Shown one piece after another: positions 1 through 10,335 of a stretch of DNA of 64,000 nt. The notes beneath the pieces were generated by a model. That model did not search any database and had not been told where the DNA came from. It worked only from the letters and a program-made list of their open reading frames with translations. Each line of letters opens with the position of its first letter. Within the stretch, counting starts at the first letter, position 1. The stretch spans positions 38,241,348 to 38,305,347 of the forward strand of contig OZ021721.1 in assembly GCA_963978545.1 (NCBI GenBank), given 5' to 3'. Position numbers and translations under genes: made by a program. This stretch comes from Linyphia triangularis. Its lineage: Eukaryota; Arthropoda; Arachnida; Araneae; Linyphiidae.

Positions 1-176
1 AAATACTTCTAATTTAGCGAGATTAAAACTTCTTGAACCGTTGGATTCAAAATTGCTTGTAGTTATTTTTACTTTATTAATCTCACAATTGATTTTTTTA
101 CGTTCTTGAACTCCGACTTCCCTTAGCACTTATAGTAATGCGCTGTTTTCGAATTGAATAATTATTTCTGAATTTG
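1..176. other. A+T-rich non-coding start of window
   Basis: No open reading frame, RNA gene or clear repeat is visible. The right part grades into the first copy of block A at 177, so the upstream boundary of that block is uncertain and part of this stretch may belong to it. Confidence 0.5.
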
Positions 177-414
177 TGCTTGAATAAAATTTCGTTGGTT
201 CAAAATGTGATAAAAAATACATCAACAACCAGGTCTGAAGATTCGCAAGTAAGTTTATAATCTTAATTTATACTTTTCCTGTTATATTTATACTTTTTTC
301 CCATCCTTGATTACTTTCTTTAAGTTTAATATCCGTGTTTTGTTGCGAATTTTTAGTCACTTTAATTGCCTTTTCAACATTAACATTGATACCATCTCGA
401 TCGATTAAGATGGA
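177..414 (+). repeat. Duplicated block A, copy 1
   Basis: This stretch aligns collinearly with 2079-2318. Shared landmarks include a CTTGAATAA start, the string TATAATCTTAATTTAT, a pyrimidine-rich middle with TATTTATACTTTTT, and the end motif GATACCATCTCG followed by GATTGAGATG or GATTAAGATG. Divergence is high, with many substitutions and small indels, so the duplication is old. No reading frame is conserved between the copies, so the block is probably non-coding. Confidence 0.65.
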
Positions 415-1539
415 ATCTTTTAGTCTTCAATTATAGTGGATGGGGAACGCATTGGAACGACGTTTTAAGGAGAAGAACAATATTGCTTCACATAAAAGTT
501 GAATTAATAATGTTTTTCTCTATTTGACACCAAAATTGAAGTCAAGTTATTTTATTTTAAAATTGTTGATTTAAAAACTGTCGTAAAAAATTTATTCAAA
601 AACTGTTTTACGTAATCTGTTTGAAAATTGTTGTAAATAGCCTGTTTAAATTTAAAGTAAAATGTGAATAATTAATGTAACAATTGTGTAAGGTAATAAT
701 TTAGAAATAATAAATATATAGTATACTAGTAAATATACTAGTAGAATACATGTGCTTTGCTAGACAATTTCACCATTTGCAGTTAAGCAATCACAAGAAA
801 TTCATGTTTGTTTCATCTCTTTTACATGGTTTATTAGACTTTATGTGTAACACTTCTAAATATTTGTATGCTATATGTAAATTTTGGAACTTATATATTT
901 ATAGCAATTTATACACTATTAGCAATCCAGTGACTTATTTATTATTAGCAATTCGGTACAATGAAATTATATCTAAAAAAAAAAATATGAAAATGTTTCT
1001 AAATGGATTCTTATGCAATATCCAGAATAATTGCATAACAATTAGAAGTAGTTTATTGGTATATGCCAAGCAACTGAATAAACCAAAGCATTTATTTATC
1101 TTTTAAAACACTAAACAAATTTAGATATGTTAAAAAATTGATAATTTATTTAAAAAAAAAATGTAAAAAAAATAATTTGTGTAGCATTTTTAATTAGAAT
1201 TTAAGAATAGAACAAGAATACTTTTAAATTTAATCATGTCTCGTATAGCCAAAGCAGCAACATATACCTATACTTAAGTGACTGCTAAACATTTTGGAAC
1301 AGCTTACAGCGTCCTTAACGGCTATTTATAGAAATTACAAAAAAACAACTAAAAAAATTAAAGATTAAAGCCAAAAAGTCCACCTCGAAAAATGTTCACA
1401 ATAATATGACAAAACCACAAGAAAACGTTTCATAAAGTTATTTGTAAAATTGTCGGAGAGATTCATGGTTGAAAATATGGACTAATCATGACTTAAAAAA
1501 GGGGCCGTCCTTGAATTGAGAAACGTGTTCTCCAGTGTT
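415..1539. other. A+T-rich stretch without a supported gene
   Basis: A frame of 118 codons at 750-1106 lacks domains, has A+T-driven composition (Asn, Ile, Phe, Lys, Tyr rich) and no recognisable family. I do not call it a gene. The remainder is homopolymer-rich DNA with nothing I can assign. Confidence 0.5.
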
Positions 1540-1925
1540 ATAGTACAGTTGTTTGATAACACCGGAAACATGACTAGCAGTAATTTTTTTTTTTAAAGAA
1601 TTTTTAGTTTATGATTTCTCTTAACACAAGTTGGTGCATAATTATACACTAAAAGTTCAAGTTTGGATGGCTAAATAGTTTCGTGTTGTTTATTGGTTCA
1701 CTATGTATTCCTTGCCCTTTGATTGTTTTAGAAAAAACATTTTACACACTTATTCTATAGGACATAGACAGGCAAATTTTGTATTTCTTAAAAACCAGGA
1801 ATACAATTAAAGTTAATTACAAATATAAATAATAACAGTTAATCAATAATAAAAGCCGCTCTAATACATCTGAATGAATTTATTAAATCAAGGCACCAAT
1901 ACTAAAGTATTCCTTACAGTTTTAT
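1540..1925 (+). repeat. Duplicated block B, copy 1
   Basis: This block is collinear with 2745-3100 and 6960-7410. Shared landmarks in order are TGACTAGCAGTA or ACTAGTAGTACAA, GTGTTGTTTATT-like text, CCTTTGATTG, a run ending AAAACATTTTACA, AATTACAAA, and the highly conserved AGGCACCAAT followed by TTTTATATTTTC. It sits directly before block A copy 2. The copies are strongly diverged and share no open frame. Confidence 0.65.
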
Positions 1926-2078
1926 ATTTTCATCCAAATTGGTTTTCTGTGCTCTGTTTTCACCTGAATCTACCTTGAAAGACTCATGTCTTAGGTGATC
2001 GTGATTCAAATAATTATTATACGAATTTAATTTTAACGGGTCACCTGGAAGTGATGCTATTTCCAAACTTAAGTATGT

Positions 2079-2318
2079 ACTTGAATAAGATACCACAGGT
2101 TCGAAATGAGATAAATGTACATAAGAACCAGACATAATACTTATTAAATAAATGTATAATCTTAATTTATTATTTTCTGTGTATATTTATACTTTTTCTC
2201 TCCCAGCCTACTCTCTTCAAGTTCATCGTTCCCCTTTTTTTTTAAAGAAATTTTACCAAATAGTCACTTTAAATGCTTTTCAACATTAATGGTGATACCA
2301 TCTCGGCCGATTGAGATG
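2079..2318 (+). repeat. Duplicated block A, copy 2
   Basis: This is the partner of 177-414, in the same orientation about 1.9 kb downstream. The short minus-strand frames here (1914-2135 and 2269-2460) are not preserved in copy 1, so they are not supported as genes. Confidence 0.65.
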
Positions 2319-2744
2319 AGACTGTGTAGAATCTCAGAAATGACCAAGGTTCTATCCTTTGACAAATTAACTTTAGAAGTATGTGCAAGCTCTTGTGATA
2401 GAAAAATCGTAGTACATTATTGCTAATAAATATAAGTGAAAGTTTATTGCTAATTACCAAGCCACGATAAAAAGGCTTAACAAATTTTAATGAAATTTTT
2501 GGAATTTCTTACTTCTTTCCATATTTGGACATCAGATATAGATAATAATAGTATATTCAAGCCCGATTTGCTAAATGCAGATCTTCTTAACTTAACATAA
2601 AAATTATATATCACTTTTTTTTTAAATAAAAGTTGTCTTAAAAGTTCTTGCAACCTAAATTTCCAATTCCTTGTCAGTAATTTCTTATAATATTATGAAG
2701 ATTTTGAGATAAAAATCTGAATCTACAATTTACAAGGAATGTAA
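2319..2744. other. A+T-rich stretch, nothing assigned
   Basis: No gene, RNA or repeat boundary can be supported between block A copy 2 and block B copy 2. Confidence 0.5.
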
Positions 2745-3100
2745 TTTAGAGCTTATTTGGAAAGAGTCAATGAATGCTTTACTAGTAGTACAATTTATAA
2801 TATAAAGTTTAAATTTAATCAGTTAGGTATATTTTGTTTTGTTTATTAGTCTACTATATCTTCCTTTAACCTTTGATTGATTTAGAAAACATTTTACAGA
2901 GTTGTACTTTTGGAAACAGAGAAGCAAGTTATGAATGAATATTATTTTCAAAGCCAATGTGTAAAGTTAAAATTAATTGTAAAAGTTATATAATATACTA
3001 AATTGCTAATAGAGGCCACTCTAATGTACCTGAATTATGTTATTTGAGAAATGAAGGCACCAATATTAGTATACCATCCATTTTCATATTTTCATGCAAA
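2745..3100 (+). repeat. Duplicated block B, copy 2
   Basis: This copy matches 1540-1925 and 6960-7410. It contains ACTAGTAGTACAATTT, TTTGATTGATTTAGAAAACA, and GAGAAATGAAGGCACCAAT near its end. Together with block C copy 1 (3755-4110) it forms a pair that recurs in the same order at 6960-8350, implying an old tandem segmental duplication. Confidence 0.7.
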
Positions 3101-3139
3101 TTGATTCGTTGTATTCCAAAAGGATTTTATCTAAATAGC

Positions 3140-3663
3140 TTGAACGAGTTGGCGGTAAAATCTTAGATGGGCCCACCTCTTGGCGACTTATTTCAAATCT
3201 CGCCAAGTTGACTACTAATTGAATATTTGTTATTATTATTTTTCAATTAAAAAAAAGGCCAGAAATAATAATATTTTATAAAAAAAAATTAAGACTTACT
3301 ATAAATGTGTTTGAATCCTTTGACGGCGGAGGGTACGTGTTAATGATTTGCCGAATAAAGAATCTTGTAAAATCATAAAAACCTTCTCCCAAGAGACCAG
3401 ATGCATAAATGACGGGAAAAAAATGAATACATATTAATTAACCAATCAGGTTTCAGAATTTCGTTGCGCATTTCGAATAGTTTTGGTTCCGAAACGCCGT
3501 TGTGATCGGACGCTCAAACAGGGCGCTCCGTAAGATTCTAGACTGTTCTCCTCCATAATCCGTCTAGGTTGCCACATTGGCGACGTTATCGCCACTCGTT
3601 TGGCGATAATTCCAAAAGATGCCAAAAGGTGGGCTATTCTAAGATCCACCCCGAGTTGGCTCT
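3140..3663. mobile_element. Inverted-repeat MITE of about 0.52 kb
   Basis: The ends are imperfect inverted repeats. The left arm reads GAGTTGGCGG, then ATCTTAGA, then GCCCACCTCTTGGCG. The right arm, reverse-complemented, reads CAACTCGGGGTGG, ATCTTAGA, GCCCACCTTTTGGC. Composition is markedly more G+C-rich than the flanks (3450-3660), and it separates duplicated blocks B and C. There is no transposase frame; the 67-codon minus-strand frame at 3446-3649 lies in the right arm and looks incidental. The target-site duplication is unclear, so the exact ends may be off by about 10 bp. Confidence 0.6.
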
Positions 3664-3754
3664 CGATGAAGTACTCTTATTACTAATTTATTACTATTAA
3701 TAATTTAAATAACATTTCTGTTCTAAATTTAACAGCAATGTTTTCTGACTATAA

Positions 3755-4110
3755 AAGTTAGAATAAATGGGGAGTACTCTTTCTTTCATATACCAAAAGG
3801 AGTGAAACAGGGAATTTTGAAATACTTGAAATATACAACATGTTTTAGTTAATTATTTTTAAAAAGTAAACAAAGAGTTTTCATTAAAAAAATAAAATTG
3901 TGAGTATCTCCTCTTTACAAAATTACATTAAGGACTAATAGTGATTTATATGATTTAAGTATGTTAGGGTTCCCAAGGTATCTGCTGCATAATAGAAATT
4001 AGCACCAAATTTGACTGAATGCAAATTTGCGTATAAAGAAATTGGATTATAAGTCTCCCAATATATTCAAGGTGAAAACAAGGACTTAGGGATTTTTTTT
4101 GACATTTTAT
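3755..4110 (+). repeat. Duplicated block C, copy 1
   Basis: This block aligns with 8025-8350. Shared landmarks include AGTACTCTTTCTT, GTAAACAAAGAGTTTTC, TACTAAT or GACTAAT followed by GATTTA, TTCTGCTT or CTGCTGCAT, and TTGACTGA followed by TTTGCGT. No conserved reading frame joins the copies. Confidence 0.65.
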
Positions 4111-4371
4111 CTATTCCTATCAAATTTGGCAACCACGCTGGTAAAAAAATTAAAGGATAACCAGTTTTGCCCTTAATAACTTATCAATGGAGCTAAGTCG
4201 CGATAAGCAAAACAACTCAGTTGCAAATTGAAATGTGAAGTCGACAGTAGGGGCATATGCAAGAGAATTAAGTACCATTAGTGTGCACTTGTGCAGATGC
4301 ATCTACATTGAAAATAACGCAACTCAAGGAGTTGACCTTTGTGTAAGATATCATCTCCCCTGTCATCAATG

Positions 4372-5368
4372 TTTACTAGACACTGTATTCTTATACTTAA
4401 CATGAGTTTCTTGATCAATTCTAGAGGCTAAATTGCTCGTTTCACCTTTTGAAATGTTTTCAAGTGATAGAAAGTTCCCAATACATTAAACCTTTCCACA
4501 ATGGATTTCGAAGAAGCTTCCCACACATTCTTGATGAAATTTGGATTAGAGGATTGATCTGGCTTACGTATAGGGCGATATTCAAATTTTTTAATCGGCT
4601 ATCCAAAGCAAAAGTGGGATAAAATATGCCACAAGTATCAATAAACACGATTTAGAAATCGATATTTCACTATTAAAGATTTGTTTAGATCACATTAACG
4701 TAATTACAGTAAAAAATGGTCGCATTTAATTATCTTTTGCGCTCCTGAGGAGCTTAATAAAGCAATCCAATGTATTGCATCAAAATATCAAAACTCTTTT
4801 CCCACCAAATCGTTGTCTTGAATTGACATTTACCACGTAATATATTTCCACCTTTCTATACAAATCCTTCTGACGTCCCACATTACTCATGAAACTGAAA
4901 TTATTATTTTGAGTAAAAAGTATCTGATGTTAAAAAGTTTTAGTATTGGATTCAAAATGTTGGATTACTTTATTAAGCTCCACAGGAGTGCAAAAGGTAA
5001 TTGAATTCGACTTTTTTACTGTAATTACTCTAACTTGTTCTAGACAAGTCTTTAATGGTGAAATATTGGTTTCTAAATAGTGTTTTTTGATACATATGGT
5101 ATATTTTATACCACTTTTGCTTTGGATAAATGATTAAAAAAATATGAAAAAATATCAATATCGCCCCTATGCGCAAGCCAGATCACTCCTCTAATCCAAA
5201 TTTCATCAAGCATGTGTGGGACGCTTCTTCGATATTCATTGTTGAAGGATTTAATGTATTGAGAACTTTCCATTGCTTTCAAACAGTTAAAAAGATAGGA
5301 CGATCAATTTAGCCTCTAGGATTCATCAAGAAACTCTTGTTAAGTATGAGAATACAGTGCCTAGTAAA
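4372..5368. mobile_element. Large foldback element, about 1 kb, 430 bp arms
   Basis: The sequence from 4372 to about 4799 is repeated in inverted orientation from about 4930 to 5368, leaving roughly 130 bp of unique loop. The outer ends read TTTACTAG on the left and CTAGTAAA on the right, continuing with CACTGTATTCTTATACTTAAC against its complement. Inner landmarks such as AAATTTGGATTAGAGGA and GCAAAAGTGG pair across the arms with scattered mismatches and indels. No transposase is present. It could be a non-autonomous foldback transposon or an inverted duplication; no convincing target-site duplication was found. Confidence 0.75.
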
Positions 5369-6852
5369 GGCGTCTTTACTTTTACAAAGTCTCGTTTCTT
5401 TCCTAGTTGTAAAACGTATAAGCTATGCTTGATTACGATTTATCTGTATTTATTTTTACTTACGATGCATAAAAGCATTAATAAATTATTCCCTATTATA
5501 GTCCTCGTTTAGAAGATCTTGGCCATGATCGGTGATGCATATATCAATTCTGTGAGTCGAAGCAAATGATATATTTTCATTTTTTTTTTTTTTAGTTGTT
5601 GTGATCATAAAAGATAATATCAAATATGATATTTTTTATGAAAAGAGGTTAATATATTCAAGTACAAATATATACTATTATACTATAATACATTTAATGT
5701 ATTTAATTTATTCTCATATTGCAGAAGAAAAAATTCAGAACAAAGTAACGATTTCAACCCAGTTTTAATTTTTTAGAATTTTTCAACGATATATTTTCTT
5801 ATTATCATTTTTAGCATTAATATGATGGAATAGAAACATCTTTTTGTAGCTACCGCAACCTGTTAAGACCTTTTTTGGTGTTTTCATTCAAAGACGTTAT
5901 CTGTTAGTGTATTTTACACCTATTTTAAGTTGATGGGATAAAATTCCTTAGTTTATCAAGTAGAATGCATCAAACGATACATTTCTATAATCTTCCTTTT
6001 TCTGACACCCTGAATTAATATTTAATAAAGTGATTAAATTAATTTAATTTTCAATAACCAGTACTAGAAAAGTGACTTAAAAACTTAACTTTATTGTGCA
6101 ACTATTCAGTGCCAAAAACAATTGATGGTTACGTTTTAATATAATAAAAAGGCTTCAATGGCAACTTTTCTTTCTTCCATTATAGCATCAGCGACCCGCC
6201 ACATGCTTGCCACTCCATTAATTTCAATCGAAATAGATAATTCTATTACGATATGTCTTGTTCAACACACTTCGATCCACCCTTACTTCAGTTCTGCGAT
6301 TACTTTACTTTTACTTAGATTAAATAAGGTCTCTCCTCATTCGAAGCTTCCGATCATAGGATTACGACCCGTTCGCCAACTCCTACATACCGAGTAAGAG
6401 CTCATGAAACTACGACAATTTAGGGATGGAGTGGTTCTAAACCGGAAAAATAATCTCTCGTTTTCCGCTTAGAAAAGATGGCTTAGTAGTGCACTTTTTT
6501 TGAAGAGTTTTTAATTTATAATTTGTACACTCAGCAGTTGATAAGAAATAGATTTATTTTCTGAAATGTTTATGTCTAATAACTTTTTCTCCACCTTTTC
6601 TGATTTTTAAGCAGAATTGTAGATGTAATCAATAATAAGGCAAAAGATGATTTATTTGAACTGGAAAATAATTTTTTTCAATTAAAAAATAGTCGTTGTA
6701 TATCGTATGTATGGAAAGGAGAGAATTTTGATTTGAGAAATTTTCAATTTACTTTCTGAAATGTTGAATAGTTGATGTAAAATAGATTCGCTTTCTTAAA
6801 TTTTTCGATCAACTGTCTCCTCTACACAACTTTTTTTTATCCACAAGTATAT
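5369..6852. other. A+T-rich stretch without a supported gene
   Basis: A 79-codon plus-strand frame at 6158-6397 lies in slightly less A+T-rich sequence. It has no recognised domain and no splice-site context, so it is left uncalled. A poly(T) run occurs near 5580-5594. Nothing else can be assigned. Confidence 0.5.
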
Positions 6853-6946
6853 ATAAACTGAATCGCTAAATGTAAAAAAAAAGGCCTTTTTTTATTGAAA
6901 ACATATAGATCGTGGCCTCTTTTTACATTTAGAGATTCAATTATAA
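6853..6946. repeat. Short hairpin (possible MITE remnant)
   Basis: A 94 bp imperfect palindrome. The left arm contains GAATCGCTAAATGTAAAAA followed by AAGGCC, and the right arm contains GGCCTC, TTTTTACATTTAG and GATTCAATTATA. The arms are about 32 nt with few mismatches and the loop is about 26 nt. No coding content. It lies just upstream of block B copy 3. Confidence 0.65.
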
Positions 6947-6959
6947 CATGCAATTCAAA

Positions 6960-7410
6960 GCTTATTTAAAAACTTCAATGACTGCATGACTAGTAGTACA
7001 ATTTTTTAAGAGATTTTAATCTACGGATTTCCAAACTCAGAAGTTGATGTGTAATTATACAGTAAAGTCTAAAATTGATCGGTTAGGTTGTTTTTGTGTT
7101 GTTAATTCGTCTACTTTACGTTCGCTTGTCCTTTGAAAAACCTTTTACAAATATTATAATAAAAATTATATTATAATATATAATATAAATTTTTCTAAAT
7201 CTGATTGATTTCAAACAACTTTTTATGCAGCGGATATTTTGGATTATGTATGATTATGACTCTCAAAAACCAATGTATATAATTAAAATTAATTACAAAC
7301 GTGAAATAATTCACTTCATTTATTTTAGATGGAATTTTAATACGTTTGAATTTATTTATTCGAGAAATAAAGGCACCAATTTTAAAATAGTCCCCACACT
7401 TTTATATTTT
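6960..7410 (+). repeat. Duplicated block B, copy 3
   Basis: Third copy of block B. It contains GACTAGTAGTACAATTTTTT, a TTTGATTG-like CTGATTGATTTC segment, AATTAAAATTAATTACAAA and the conserved GAGAAATAAAGGCACCAAT. A TA-rich insertion around 7150-7195 separates parts that are contiguous in the other copies. The 114-codon frame at 7225-7569 crosses this block, is not open in the other copies, and is therefore rejected as a gene. Confidence 0.65.
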
Positions 7411-8024
7411 CGCACAAACTTATCCGATGATTTAGTCTTCATATGCTACCTCTTCGACCAAATCCCCAACCAAACGCTATCCTATCAGGATCAACTTCCA
7501 AAACCTGCACCCAACACAAAAAATACAGGCGAGAGCCAATTCATCGTGTGTGTAAAAACTTGGAACTAGCTAAAGTCTTTCAGCATTAAAAATACCGTCA
7601 AGATGATCACCACAATTTTCAACAATTCTACAAAAGCCACTGGACCAGAGGACTAATTAGTTATCCTTATGAGAGCTACAGACATGTTATTCATTAGCAT
7701 AAATTATGTATAACACACCAAACAGGCAATCTTACAATTGCAAACTCTAATTATATTTTATTTGCTAACTTGAATGGACTTGTAAGGCAAATTGGTGAAC
7801 TTAAGGAGTTTATTCTGCATTATACTAGTGCTCGAAAAAACTGGTAAGACAAATAAAAAGAAAGAAAGAAAAAAAAAAAAAAACGCATTTTGGAAACCGA
7901 AATGTTATAGTGCGGAAAAAATGTCTCTTGACATCAATAATAAGTGTTCGAAATCTTACCAAAATAAAAAATATATATTCCGGTACCACAATGGATATTA
8001 AGTTTAAAAAAAAGTACGAAAAAG
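7411..8024. other. Non-coding stretch between blocks B and C
   Basis: In the other copy of the B-C pair the equivalent interval is about 130 bp once the inserted MITE is removed, so this interval either gained sequence or the other lost it. A purine-rich run with poly(A) occurs at 7855-7883. Overlapping frames on both strands at 7792-8088 follow that low-complexity run. Confidence 0.45.
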
Positions 8025-8350
8025 TAGAAAGTAGTACTCTTTCTTCCAGAAATAACAAAGAGTGAACTAAAATTTTTGAAAAAAACAATTTGTATTATAC
8101 AATATATTTAAATTGAATATACATATACCGTAAACAAAGAGTTTTCTCTGAAGAAATCAAATCGCAAATGTTTACTAATTCCAATATCTCAATAAGGTGT
8201 TAATACTAATTTACTTGATTTAAATATAGAATTGTCAATGGTTTCTTCTGCTTGACACACATTAGCAACTTGACTGATTATAATTTTGCGTCTTGGAAAA
8301 AATTATTAGGAGCTCCCCAATAATCCCGGTAATTTTACAAACACAATGAC
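8025..8350 (+). repeat. Duplicated block C, copy 2
   Basis: Partner of 3755-4110 in the same orientation, about 4.27 kb downstream. The spacing matches the offset between block B copies 2 and 3 (about 4.2-4.3 kb), supporting duplication of the B-C pair as a unit. Confidence 0.65.
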
Positions 8351-8774
8351 TTAAAGATGATGAGGTGCTGGCCCAGAGTAGATTTTGAGCCACATAATAT
8401 ACAATTCAAACAATCGATACAATTTAATTCTAAAATTTAAATAAATTTTTTGTATGTCGTCCAATGATCGAAATAGATATACTGTGAACACGCGTTCAGT
8501 GAAAAAGGCTCGAAGGCTATGTATTGAGGTTGAATTATTTTCCCAAAAAAACCTGTCAGCTTTAAAATTTAGCAACCATGTCCCTCATTAGTTAATTAGT
8601 TAAACTGCTTATTTCAGAAATTGTGATAACAGTTACTAGGCAAACGAAAGTGTTTTATATTTAGAGTTTTATAAATTAATTTTTGAAATGTGCTAATGGA
8701 TTTTTCACTGTATATGCAGGTTTCGTAGGAGAATTGTATTTTCCGCTACAAAAATTGAATTATTTATAAAGGGC

Positions 8775-8954
8775 TGGTTGGTTGTTTTCAGATTATCTGG
8801 CGCCGTCAGCAACGCGATGGCTATAATACGCCGAAACATTCGTCATTAGACAAGCCAACATACATTTACAAACACCCATGCCATACACGTGACTCGAACC
8901 CGCAACCTCCCCGTCTAGAAGCCAGCACGCTAACCACTATACCGTTTGGTCGGA
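8775..8954 (-). mobile_element. SINE family A (tRNA-derived), copy 1
   Basis: Minus-strand full-length copy. The tRNA-like head (GACCAAACGGTATAGTGG, then a GGTTCGAGTCC-type box B, here mutated to GGTTCGAGTCA) is followed by a roughly 100 bp body containing TATGTTGGCTTGTCTAATGA and TGCTGACGGCGCCAGATAAT, ending in CAACCAACCA without poly(A). A perfect 13 bp target-site duplication, ATTTATAAAGGGC, flanks it at 8762-8774 and 8955-8967. RNA polymerase III boxes A and B are internal. Confidence 0.92.
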
Positions 8955-8967
8955 ATTTATAAAGGGC

Positions 8968-10167
8968 GAATAGACCGTTGAAGAAAGCATTTTTAATTTA
9001 CCTTTGACAAAATATTGAAATCTGTTTCAAGAAGATATTTTTTTCGATGAATTGTGTTGATTGATAATTAGTGAAGATTTTTTCTGTAACTCTTAAACTT
9101 AAAGAATAAATTAATTATCTGAATATATAAGGAAATGGTATTGGTATTGTCTTATTTTGAGAATTCCTTGCGTTATCTTATGCGGTTCAATTGTTAAATT
9201 GGGATTTAATCTTCCTTATTTCAATATTCAATTTACTTGTATAATATAACTTCTGGCTATTAATTTCTCATAAATACCTTAATGTACAATAATTAGTAAT
9301 CTTTTGTAATCGTATTATATCAGATCGTAGAAAAATTAACTATTTCTTTATAAAAAATTACACTTTTAATGAGGTGTAGAGTTGAAATATTTATAAAAAC
9401 AACTTGCTAGCGTTGCAAAAAAAGTAATTTATTCAGAATTTATGTATCTGGAACTTTTTTTGTGTAGTCTTACAAATTAATTTTTCTTGTCTACTAGAAA
9501 ACTTTTGAAAATGTAAGATTAAACGTTAAATAATTGGACTTTTCCAGCTAATGCAAGAGTGGCTTAGTATAAGTTAGTAAGAAACATTTTTCGCGTAGGT
9601 TTTTTAAATTACTTGATGCAATTTATTCTGAGATGAACTTACATAAGAAAAAGTGTTTTGAAGCTTCATTGAAATGTGGCTTTTTTTTACATTTTCTTTT
9701 TTTCTCTTTAAGTAAATGAAACGGGAATTATGTTTTTATAAATGTATTCTGGAAAACATTCTTGTTTATATAGCCTGTCTCTTCTGTAACTATTTATTTT
9801 AAAGAATCTCTTGTTGCAATTACTTCTGTTTCACTTGAATCTTGTTAAGTTTTTTTCGTTGCGTTAAGAAAAGGTTACTAATCAAAACCTAGAGATATTT
9901 TGAATACTAAAACACAACTGTTTTTTAAATATGCCGTATTCACTTACAGTCTTTTCAATCTTATTGGACTGACAACTAACACTTGTTCTAAAATTGTTAT
10001 TATAAATGTGACACTAAATAGAATGAGCATTGAGCACCAACATCAAAACGTACGTCCAAACAAACATAGGTACGTGTGTCTACATAATGTTATAATTTTT
10101 CACTTAAGCATTTACAATACATTTCCCACTAGAAATCTTACAAAAATAATAATCTTAATATTTATCG
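8968..10167. other. A+T-rich stretch without a supported gene
   Basis: No gene or repeat boundary is supported. A 120-codon plus-strand frame (9900-10262) runs into the SINE at 10168 and takes its last third from it, so it is not a gene. Confidence 0.5.
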
Positions 10168-10335
10168 CTAATGGCTGTGTGGTTAGAGCTCTAGCCTTGC
10201 ATGCCAAAGGTTCGAATCATGATTTGGACAATAATGTTCGTTGTAGTTCGGAATCCACGTGAAGCTGTAGATACCGACATGATTAACCGTTATTGTGAAA
10301 AAAAAATAAAAAAAAATAGGCCGTTGAGAACTCGA
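10168..10335 (+). mobile_element. SINE family B (tRNA-derived), copy 1, diverged
   Basis: Plus-strand copy lacking the first few bases of the consensus. It contains ATGGCTGTGTGGTTAGAGCT (box A region), GCATGCCAAAGGTTCGAATC (box B, with a small deletion before it), GTAGTTCGGAATCCACGTG, and ATTAACCGTTATTGTG. An A-rich expansion at 10299-10317 precedes the terminal GGCCGTTGAGA. No clear target-site duplication remains, which fits an older insertion. Confidence 0.85.

Noticed and set aside
750..1106. A 118-codon plus-strand frame
   Set aside because: Composition is that of A+T-rich DNA, with no motif, splice context or conserved copy.
1236..1500. A possible mariner transposase start (ATGTCTCGTATAGCC)
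   Set aside because: The frame hits stops almost at once and no downstream transposase motif is present.
9900..10262. A 120-codon frame, the longest in the window
   Set aside because: Its last third is SINE family B and the first part has no recognisable domain.
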